Origin: Prevotellaceae bacterium UBA3646
Lineage (GTDB): Bacteria; Bacteroidota; Bacteroidia; Bacteroidales; Bacteroidaceae
Length of the DNA: 5,030 nucleotides
Assembly: GCA_002373535.1 (NCBI GenBank)
Contig: DFKL01000019.1
Span: 1 to 5,030 of the forward strand
Direction: 5' to 3'
The notes under the pieces are model-generated. The model saw nothing but the letters and a program-made list of their open reading frames with translations, ran no database searches and was not told where the DNA came from. Position 1 is the first letter of the stretch; each line of letters opens with the position of its first letter. A program made the translations under genes and the position numbers. This document shows positions 1 through 5,030 of the stretch, in pieces.

Positions 1-318
1 ATAGTGGGACAGAAGAAGGCAAGGGAAATCTGGTACATGTGCCGTCTGTATACAGCCCGTGAGGCCGAGGAGATGGGGATGGTCAACAAGGTAGTCCCGC
101 ACGACAGGCTTGAGGACGTCACAGTCGAATGGGCTCAGCAGATGATGCAGCATTCTCTCCTGGCAATGCGGATGATAAAGCGGGGGCTCAATGCCGAACT
201 GGACGGGCAGGCCGGCATACAGGAACTGGCTGGCGACGCAACAATGCTATACTATTTCAGCGACGAGGCGCAGGAAGGCGGAAAGGCATTCCTGGAAAAA
301 AGGAAGCCACAGTGGTAA
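1..318 (+). CDS. menB: 1,4-dihydroxy-2-naphthoyl-CoA synthase (MenB), C-terminal part
   Basis: This is the last 105 codons of MenB, the crotonase-fold enzyme that closes the second aromatic ring of menaquinone by converting o-succinylbenzoyl-CoA to 1,4-dihydroxy-2-naphthoyl-CoA in the cytoplasm. The frame is open from base 1, so the gene begins upstream of the window; the GTG at base 4 is an internal valine, not a start. Visible hallmarks are VGQKKAREIW at fragment residues 2-11, the AEEMGMVNKVVP segment (residues 22-33) typical of crotonases, and the C-terminal YYFSDEAQEGGKAF stretch. The latter contains the tyrosine pair (residues 84-85) matching the region of the active-site tyrosine near the MenB C-terminus in E. 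coli. The protein ends FLEKRKPQW, a normal MenB ending. The oxyanion-hole glycines lie upstream and cannot be checked. menC follows 11 bases after the TAA stop, so the two are probably co-transcribed. Confidence 0.95.
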   Translation: MVGQKKAREIWYMCRLYTAREAEEMGMVNKVVPHDRLEDVTVEWAQQMMQHSLLAMRMIKRGLNAELDGQAGIQELAGDATMLYYFSDEAQEGGKAFLEKRKPQW

Positions 319-329
319 CGCCCTCAGCC

Positions 330-1364
330 ATGGACATATCCCTGTCACACAAGACACTGCATTTCAGGAAGCCGGCAAGGACCTCACGCGGCGAATACAC
401 GACACACAACGGCATAGTCGTAACAATCCGCGATGAAAAGGGCGAAAAGATCGGCCTTGGCGAATGTGCCCCACTGCCAGACCTGTCATGTGACCGCAAT
501 GCCTATACACGCATGAGCGATGTTGCCAAACTAATCCGGGAGGCGCTCGCCAGTGAGAGCTACAGCGATTTCCTCAGGCCATATCCGGCTCTGCTTTTTG
601 CCTTGGAATCTGCCATATACGACTATCAGCAGAATCCCATACTGTATGACACCCCATTTGCAAGAAGCGAGACAGGTATTCCTACGAACGGACTTGTCTG
701 GATGGGCAGCCATGACGAGATGCTGGCACAGGCCAAGAGGAAAATCCTGGCAGGACACCGCTGCATCAAGTTCAAGATAGGCGCAATCTGCTGGGAAGAC
801 GAGATGCGCCTGCTCAGGAAGATTCGCAGCAGGTTCTCGAAAGACACGCTCGAAATACGTGTAGACGCAAACGGCGGTCTCGGGCATGACATGGACCTGG
901 TCAGGCGCAAGCTGGAAGAACTGGCCGGATACGACATCCACAGCATAGAGCAGCCCATCCCGCAATATCACTGGAAGGAAATGGAAGGACTGTGCCGTGA
1001 GGGCATCCTGCCGATAGCCCTTGACGAGGAACTTATCGGGGTTAACGACATCGGTCACAAGAGACTTCTGCTCGAAACCGTCAAACCGCAGTACATAGTT
1101 CTCAAACCGACGCTGCACGGAGGTATTACGGGAACGCTGGAATGGATCAGCGAAGCCGGCAAACTCGGCATTTCATCGTGGATAACAAGTGCCCTGGAGA
1201 GCAACATCGGCCTGCGCAACGTCGCCCTGCTCGCAGCCAGGGCATACGGCCCGGCCATATCCTTTGCACAGGGGCTGGGAACCGGCCTGCTGTTCACTGA
1301 CAACATAGAGATGGACATAGAAATGCGTGGAGCAAAACTGTGGCGCTGCAAGGTTGAAGACTGA
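330..1364 (+). CDS. menC: o-succinylbenzoate synthase (MenC), enolase superfamily
   Basis: MenC dehydrates SHCHC to o-succinylbenzoate in menaquinone synthesis. The 344-residue product has the N-terminal capping region (TLHFRKPARTSRG near residues 9-21, GLGECAPLPDL near 42-52) followed by a TIM barrel with every expected active-site residue. These are the KFK pair (K147, K149; the second is the expected catalytic base), the metal ligands D179 (RVDANGG), E207 (IEQP) and D232 (LDEEL), and the opposing lysine K259 (LKP). SALESNIGL and GLGTGLLFTDNI close the barrel. ATG at 330 is preferred because it puts about eight residues before TLHF, as I recall for Bacteroidetes relatives. A GTG at 312, five bases after an AGGAAG, is an in-frame alternative that would overlap menB. 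The reading frame stays open back to 129, but that stretch is menB read in another frame. The end overlaps menE by 38 bases. Confidence 0.95.
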   Translation: MDISLSHKTLHFRKPARTSRGEYTTHNGIVVTIRDEKGEKIGLGECAPLPDLSCDRNAYTRMSDVAKLIREALASESYSDFLRPYPALLFALESAIYDYQQNPILYDTPFARSETGIPTNGLVWMGSHDEMLAQAKRKILAGHRCIKFKIGAICWEDEMRLLRKIRSRFSKDTLEIRVDANGGLGHDMDLVRRKLEELAGYDIHSIEQPIPQYHWKEMEGLCREGILPIALDEELIGVNDIGHKRLLLETVKPQYIVLKPTLHGGITGTLEWISEAGKLGISSWITSALESNIGLRNVALLAARAYGPAISFAQGLGTGLLFTDNIEMDIEMRGAKLWRCKVED

Positions 1365-2304
1365 AATACTACATACGAGCGGCTCGACAGGCAAGCCAAA
1401 GGAAATTGCCGTCGAATATGACAGGATGCTGGCAAGCGCCAGGATGACCTGTGACTTTCTCGGCCTGAAAGAGGGAGATACGGCATTGCTGTGTCTCAGC
1501 ACCAGGTATATTGCCGGCAGGATGATGGAGATACGCGCCGCGGAGAGGAAAATGCGCCTAATACGGCGCGAGCCGTCGGCCCATCCTCTGAAAGACGTCG
1601 GTGAAACCGTCGATTTTGCAGCAATGGTTCCCCTTCAGGTGTACGAGACAATACACAATGCCACAGAACGTGAGCGTTTTGCTCGCATCAGGCATGTCAT
1701 AATAGGAGGAGGAGCCGTAGACCGGGAACTTGAAGACGAACTGAGGACATTTCCCAACAACATCTGGAGCACATATGGGATGACTGAGACTCTCAGCCAT
1801 GTGGCGATGAGAAGAATCGCGCCGGCCACGTCTGCCGGGAATGATGCATCCGCATACTACAGGCCACTGCCGGGTGTACGTCTCTCGCAAGACGAAAGGG
1901 GATGCCTGGTAATAGACGCACCGCACCTAAACCCGTCGGTATTGCATACCAACGACGTAGTCGCGTTCGACAGCGACGGAGGCTTCGTCGTCAAAGGCCG
2001 CACAGACAATGTCATCTGCAGCGGAGGAATCAAGATACAGATTGAGGAGGTCGAGGCCGTACTGCACGAATATTTCGGCGACACTGTCATGGTGACAGCC
2101 AAGCCAAACCGCAAATTCGGAGAGGTCGTCGTATACCTGACGACACAGATGCCGGACGGACATGCACTGCGACTGGCAGTACCGCCCTACTGGCTACCGA
2201 AGCAGATAATACACGTAGACAGGCTTCCCAAGACGGAGACCGGCAAGCCCGACAGGGCCAAGGCAAGAGAAATAGCGCTACAACAGTCCGGGAAGCTGGA
2301 ATAG
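1327..2304 (+). CDS. menE: o-succinylbenzoate-CoA ligase (MenE), short form
   Basis: MenE activates o-succinylbenzoate with ATP and transfers it to CoA, giving the substrate of MenB. It belongs to the ANL adenylating enzymes, and the core motifs are all present. They are the P-loop TSGSTGKPK at residues 17-25, YGMTE at 150-154, the ribose-binding aspartate D210 in TND, the hinge region GRTDNVICSGGIKIQ at 224-238, and the C-terminal catalytic lysine K307 in TETGKPDR. The product is 325 residues from GTG 1327, against roughly 450 or more in E. coli-type MenE. The missing part is the N-terminal segment before the P-loop. Bacteroidetes forms are generally short, but this one is shorter than I would expect. 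The frame has a TAG at 1318-1320, so no longer version exists. There is no ATG before 1426, which lies past the P-loop, so GTG 1327 or TTG 1354 must be the start. It overlaps menC upstream and the 3' end of murF downstream. Confidence 0.88.
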   Translation: MEQNCGAARLKTEILHTSGSTGKPKEIAVEYDRMLASARMTCDFLGLKEGDTALLCLSTRYIAGRMMEIRAAERKMRLIRREPSAHPLKDVGETVDFAAMVPLQVYETIHNATERERFARIRHVIIGGGAVDRELEDELRTFPNNIWSTYGMTETLSHVAMRRIAPATSAGNDASAYYRPLPGVRLSQDERGCLVIDAPHLNPSVLHTNDVVAFDSDGGFVVKGRTDNVICSGGIKIQIEEVEAVLHEYFGDTVMVTAKPNRKFGEVVVYLTTQMPDGHALRLAVPPYWLPKQIIHVDRLPKTETGKPDRAKAREIALQQSGKLE

Positions 2305-3582
2305 CCTGGTTCCGTTGCTGCCCTTTATCAGTATCAGCCTGCCGGAGACCACGGACGCGGCAAGATGCTTTTTCACCTCGTCGACGTCGGCAAACAGCAT
2401 GACGTTCCCTATGGCAGACAGGTCACACTTGCCGAACTCATCGCCTACGAGCCAGGTCTCGCACAAATCCATCCCGGCCAGCTTGTCTGCAACCTTCTGA
2501 TGCTCTGCTGCCGACTCGCTCCCCAACTCGCGCATATCTCCCAGAATTACCATCTTGGCATCATGCCTCATATTCCGGAAATTGTCCAATGCCACTGCCA
2601 TGCTGCTTGCATTGGCATTATAGGCATCGACTATCAGCTCGTTTCTATCCGTCCTGCGGTATTCGCTGCGGCTGTTGTTGGGTGCATACTCACCTATTGC
2701 CTCGTCTATCTGGTCTGCGGGGACACCGAAATGCAGTCCCACGGTAATGGCAGCAAGTACGTTTGGCAGGTTGTAGTCACCTATAAGCCTGGTCTGGACC
2801 TCAGAGGCAGTGCCGTACGGGGTCAGCCAGCGCACTTTCAGGAACGGGTTGAACGTCCCGTCAGATCCGCTCACTGCCACACCCTGCACGTATGGCACCT
2901 GCCTGATATTGCGCTCTGCGGCCATATCAAGAAGCTCGTGGTCCATCATGTTCAGGAAGCAGAACTTGTGCCGGGACGCGAGGTCGTCATACAATTCTCC
3001 CTTGGTCCTTCTGACACCGTCAAACGAGCCGAATCCCTCCAGATGAGCCCGGCCTACGTTTGTTATCAGGCCGCAGTCTGCCTGTACCATCTTACACAAA
3101 AAGGCGATTTCACCGGGATGGTTGGCCCCTGTCTCGATTACCGCTATCTCGTGTTCGGGACGAATACGCAGCAACGTGCGGGGGACACCGATGTGGTTGT
3201 TCAGGTTTCCCTCGGTATACAAAGTGTCGAACTTCCTTGAAAGCACTGCGCTGACCAGCTCCTTGGTAGTCGTCTTGCCATTGGTGCCCGTAATCTGAAC
3301 AACGGGTACATTCAGCCGGCTACGATGGTATGCCGCAAGGCTCTGCAAGGTCTCCAGCACATTGTCCACAAGTATGTACCGGCCATCACCTGGAGGCACG
3401 CAGCCGGCATCGTCTACCACGGCATAGGCCGAGCCTTTTCCAAGTGCCGAGGCTGCATAGGCGTTGCCGTCAAAGTTACCACCCTTCAGTGCAAAGAACA
3501 GACTGCCCATGGGACAGTCGCGGCTGTCTGTCGTGACGACAGGATGCTGGCAGTACAGCCTGTATAATTCGGATATCTGCAT
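2278..3582 (-). CDS. murF: UDP-N-acetylmuramoyl-tripeptide--D-alanyl-D-alanine ligase (MurF)
   Basis: MurF is the last cytoplasmic Mur ligase. It uses ATP to add D-Ala-D-Ala to UDP-MurNAc-tripeptide, producing the pentapeptide precursor of peptidoglycan. The 434-residue length is normal for the family. The N-terminal domain has DSRDCPMGSLFFAL (residues 19-32). The central ATPase domain carries the P-loop GTNGKTTTKE (99-108), EGNLNNHIGVP (124-134), ETGANHPGEI (150-159) and the KGE lysine K194, which fits the carbamylated lysine of Mur ligases. The C-terminal domain shows NSRSEYRR (303-310), DAYNANASSM (319-328), ILGDMRELG (346-354) and KGSNGTRLFQL (420-430). ATG at 3582 is chosen because it gives MQISELY, the usual MurF opening. 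A TTG nine bases upstream would add only three residues. The gene stands alone on this strand, with its own promoter candidate, and converges on menE with a 27-base overlap. Confidence 0.96.
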   Translation of the reverse strand: MQISELYRLYCQHPVVTTDSRDCPMGSLFFALKGGNFDGNAYAASALGKGSAYAVVDDAGCVPPGDGRYILVDNVLETLQSLAAYHRSRLNVPVVQITGTNGKTTTKELVSAVLSRKFDTLYTEGNLNNHIGVPRTLLRIRPEHEIAVIETGANHPGEIAFLCKMVQADCGLITNVGRAHLEGFGSFDGVRRTKGELYDDLASRHKFCFLNMMDHELLDMAAERNIRQVPYVQGVAVSGSDGTFNPFLKVRWLTPYGTASEVQTRLIGDYNLPNVLAAITVGLHFGVPADQIDEAIGEYAPNNSRSEYRRTDRNELIVDAYNANASSMAVALDNFRNMRHDAKMVILGDMRELGSESAAEHQKVADKLAGMDLCETWLVGDEFGKCDLSAIGNVMLFADVDEVKKHLAASVVSGRLILIKGSNGTRLFQLPGLL

Positions 3583-3617
3583 ATTCCCCAAAAAAGATTG
3601 CTTTATGTTTTCCTATG

Positions 3618-3648
3618 CAAAATTACCAATTTTTCAACTATAGACAAA
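3618..3648 (-). promoter_or_regulatory. Bacteroides-type promoter for murF
   Basis: Read on the minus strand, TTTG (3648-3645) is followed by a 19-base spacer and then TAATTTTG (3625-3618). This matches exactly the primary sigma factor consensus of Bacteroidetes, a -33 TTTG and a -7 TAnnTTTG box with a spacer of about 19-21 bases. Transcription would start a few bases downstream, near 3611-3615, giving murF a leader of roughly 30 bases that ends in TTTTTTGGGGAAT before the ATG at 3582. The motif match is seen directly; its activity and the start point are inferred. Confidence 0.7.
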
Positions 3649-3664
3649 ACTTTTTGCTCCGCAC

Positions 3665-3696
3665 TTTATGGATTTGCACAAAAATTTATATTTTTG
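3665..3696 (+). promoter_or_regulatory. candidate Bacteroides-type promoter for folP-cdaA
   Basis: TATTTTTG at 3689-3696 fits the TAnnTTTG -7 box. The best -33 element at the right distance is TTTA (3665-3668), one mismatch from TTTG, with a 20-base spacer. A perfect TTTG at 3673-3676 is too close and another at 3653-3656 is too far. The box ends only six bases before the folP ATG, so initiation here would give little or no leader. It lies back to back with the murF promoter in the same AT-rich spacer. Support is weaker than for the murF promoter. Confidence 0.4.
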
Positions 3697-3702
3697 CGAC
3701 AC

Positions 3703-4536
3703 ATGAGTCTATCAAGAACCATAAACATAGGCGGCAGGCTTGTCTCTCTGGACAGGCCTCAGGTCATGGGCATACTGAACGTCACACCTGATTCCTTCTA
3801 CAGCGGCAGCCGCTGTCAGGATGCAGGGGCGATACGTTCACGCATCCGCCAGATACGTGACGAGGGCGCACTGATTGCTGACATCGGGGCATACAGCTCA
3901 CGTCCCGGAGCCGACGACATCACTGCAGACGAGGAACTGAGCCGCCTGCTGCCTGCGATACGGATTGCAAGGGAGGAATGGCCCGACGGCATTATCAGCG
4001 TTGACACGTTCCGCGCCAGCGTAGCACATGCCGCAATACATGAAGGAGCACATATCGTCAACGACATATCGGGTGGCGAACTCGACCCGGAAATGTTCGC
4101 AACCGTGGCACGGCTGCATGTCCCGTACATACTGACCCACATGCAAGGCACGCCGCAGGACATGCAGGAGGCTCCGCACTACCAGGACGTGATGTGCGAA
4201 GTGTTCCGCTCATTGGGCAGTCGTGTGGAGAAACTGCACGAAACGGGAGTCGCAGACGTCATCATAGATCCGGGATTCGGGTTTGGCAAGACAACCGGGC
4301 AGAACTTCCAGATGCTGCAAAGACTGGAGGAGTTCCTGCTACTGGAATGCCCCATAATGGTCGGCATAAGCCGCAAGAGCATGATATACAAGACGCTGGG
4401 ATGCACGGCTGACCAGGCTCTCAACGGCACGACCGTCCTGAATACCATAGCCCTTATGCACGGTGCGGCGATACTAAGGGTTCACGACGTAAAAGAAGCA
4501 GTGGAAGCAGTTAGACTATGTTCGATTTCGGCATAA
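3703..4536 (+). CDS. folP: dihydropteroate synthase (DHPS)
   Basis: FolP condenses 6-hydroxymethyl-dihydropterin pyrophosphate with p-aminobenzoate to give dihydropteroate in folate synthesis; it is the sulfonamide target. The 277-residue TIM-barrel protein shows the family motifs in order: MGILNVTPDSF (residues 22-32, including N26), DIGAYSSRPG (60-69), VDTFRA (100-105), NDISGG (120-125), DPGFGFGKT (189-197), GISRKS (221-226, with K225) and the C-terminal RVHD (R259, H261). These cover the pterin, phosphate and pABA sites, so the enzyme should be active. ATG 3703 is chosen over the upstream ATG at 3604 and the rest of the open frame from 3598. The 35-residue extension would be read through AT-rich promoter DNA and gives a sequence unlike DHPS, whereas MSLSRTINIGGRL is a normal opening. 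No Shine-Dalgarno sequence is visible before the ATG. cdaA begins inside the last 19 bases, implying co-transcription. Confidence 0.95.
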   Translation: MSLSRTINIGGRLVSLDRPQVMGILNVTPDSFYSGSRCQDAGAIRSRIRQIRDEGALIADIGAYSSRPGADDITADEELSRLLPAIRIAREEWPDGIISVDTFRASVAHAAIHEGAHIVNDISGGELDPEMFATVARLHVPYILTHMQGTPQDMQEAPHYQDVMCEVFRSLGSRVEKLHETGVADVIIDPGFGFGKTTGQNFQMLQRLEEFLLLECPIMVGISRKSMIYKTLGCTADQALNGTTVLNTIALMHGAAILRVHDVKEAVEAVRLCSISA

Positions 4537-5030
4537 AAGACTTCACGGATATATTGCTCGTAGCCATATTGTTGTTCTTCGGCTACAAGCTCATGAAGAA
4601 ATCGCGCTCCGTAAATATTTTCTACGGTGTGCTTATCTTCATAAGTTTCTGGATCATCATCAGCAAGGTCCTGGAGATGAGACTTCTGGGAGGTATCCTG
4701 GACCAGCTGGTAAACGTCGGTGCCATAGCCTTCATCATCCTGTTCCAGGATGAGATACGTCACTTCTTCTACGACCTCGGCACACACCAGCGCGCCGAGA
4801 GGCTGATGCGCTTCTTCCTGCCCAAGGAAAAGGAAAACGAAAACGGACATCGCTACAACCGCGACACTATCATGCCGATACTCATGGCATGCCTGAACAT
4901 GAGCAAGCACAAGGTCGGTGCCCTGATAGTCATGCAGAACGACATGCCACTGGGAGATTTCATCAGGACAGGCGAGAGGATTGACGCACGTATATCCCAA
5001 CGTCTGATAGAGAACATCTTCTTCAAGAAC
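4518..5030 (+). CDS. cdaA: diadenylate cyclase CdaA (DacA type), N-terminal part
   Basis: CdaA makes cyclic di-AMP from two ATP at the inner face of the cytoplasmic membrane; c-di-AMP commonly controls potassium and osmotic balance and cell-wall homeostasis. The frame is open from ATG 4518 to the last base, giving 171 residues without a stop. FGIKDFTDILLVAILLFF (residues 4-21) starts the first of three predicted membrane helices, at about 9-26, 34-52 and 60-77. The signature regions KVLEMRLLGGILDQ (50-63) and ILFQDEIRHFF (74-84) follow. After a charged linker rich in K, E and N (about 102-116), the DAC domain begins with the GALIVM strand (134-139) and the segment TGERIDARISQRLIENIF (151-168). 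The catalytic DGA and RHR motifs should follow just beyond the window, so activity cannot be judged. The start overlaps folP by 19 bases, with a GGAAG at 4502-4506 as a possible ribosome binding site. Confidence 0.93.
   Translation, partial: MFDFGIKDFTDILLVAILLFFGYKLMKKSRSVNIFYGVLIFISFWIIISKVLEMRLLGGILDQLVNVGAIAFIILFQDEIRHFFYDLGTHQRAERLMRFFLPKEKENENGHRYNRDTIMPILMACLNMSKHKVGALIVMQNDMPLGDFIRTGERIDARISQRLIENIFFKN

Noticed and set aside
129..329. Open frame upstream of the menC start that could encode a 67-residue N-terminal extension
   Set aside because: It is the +2 shadow of menB, with low-complexity content and no likeness to MenC. MenC-like sequence starts right after ATG 330.
531..1118. 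195-codon open frame on the minus strand across menC
   Set aside because: It is antisense to a gene with a complete set of enolase-superfamily catalytic residues, has no recognisable motif, and is the kind of long shadow expected in GC-balanced coding DNA.
2365..3240. 291-codon open frame on the plus strand across murF
   Set aside because: It is antisense to an intact MurF with all Mur ligase motifs. The translation shows no domain and many scattered Cys and His residues, as expected of a shadow frame.
3598..3702. 35-residue N-terminal extension of FolP
   Set aside because: The stretch overlaps promoter boxes, is AT-rich, and its translation (many Phe, Lys and Cys residues) does not resemble DHPS, whose normal N-terminus starts at ATG 3703.
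3583..3702. Possible small RNA, riboswitch or hairpin leader in the divergent spacer
   Set aside because: Only promoter-like boxes are evident. The repeated TTTTTGC words and AT-rich runs do not form a convincing stem, and neither gene has room for a structured leader.
4482..5000. 172-codon open frame on the minus strand near the window end
   Set aside because: It is antisense to folP and to the clear CdaA membrane and DAC-domain sequence on the plus strand.
1..5030. A novel accessory or defence system, mobile element, CRISPR or tRNA
   Set aside because: Both strands are filled by six conserved housekeeping genes with intact motifs. I saw no direct or inverted repeats, att-like sites or composition breaks that would suggest insertion.

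Overview
The window looks like an ordinary chromosomal segment from a member of the Bacteroidota, most likely order Bacteroidales (Bacteroides/Prevotella/Muribaculaceae-like). Three things point there: the protein sequences (a short-form MenE, the MenC, MurF and DHPS sequence styles), the folP-cdaA pairing, and a promoter upstream of murF that fits the Bacteroides-type TTTG / TAnnTTTG consensus rather than the E. coli -35/-10 pattern. The genes are densely packed with almost no intergenic DNA, and AGG (Arg) and ATA (Ile) codons are common. Genus assignment is inference; no database search was possible.

Layout. Bases 1-2304 (+ strand) hold the 3' end of a menaquinone (vitamin K2) operon: the C-terminal part of menB (1-318), complete menC (330-1364) and menE (1327-2304). 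Together they turn SHCHC into o-succinylbenzoate (MenC), then OSB-CoA (MenE), then 1,4-dihydroxy-2-naphthoyl-CoA (MenB). murF lies on the opposite strand (3582 down to 2278), converges on menE, and the two genes overlap by 27 bases at their 3' ends. MurF completes the UDP-MurNAc-pentapeptide in peptidoglycan synthesis.

A 120-base AT-rich region (3583-3702) separates murF from the divergent folP-cdaA pair and carries a promoter candidate for each direction. folP (3703-4536) encodes dihydropteroate synthase of folate synthesis. cdaA (4518 to the window end, partial) encodes a membrane diadenylate cyclase that makes the second messenger c-di-AMP; its first 19 bases overlap folP. It is open to the last base, and the catalytic DGA and RHR motifs lie beyond the window.

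All of the DNA except the 11-base menB-menC gap and the 120-base divergent spacer is accounted for by conserved housekeeping genes. I found no mobile element, CRISPR array, RNA gene, defence system or unknown system. The points worth a second look are a very short MenE that begins almost at its ATP-binding loop and lacks an ATG start, the tight gene overlaps on both sides, and a folP promoter candidate so close to the start codon that the mRNA may be nearly leaderless.
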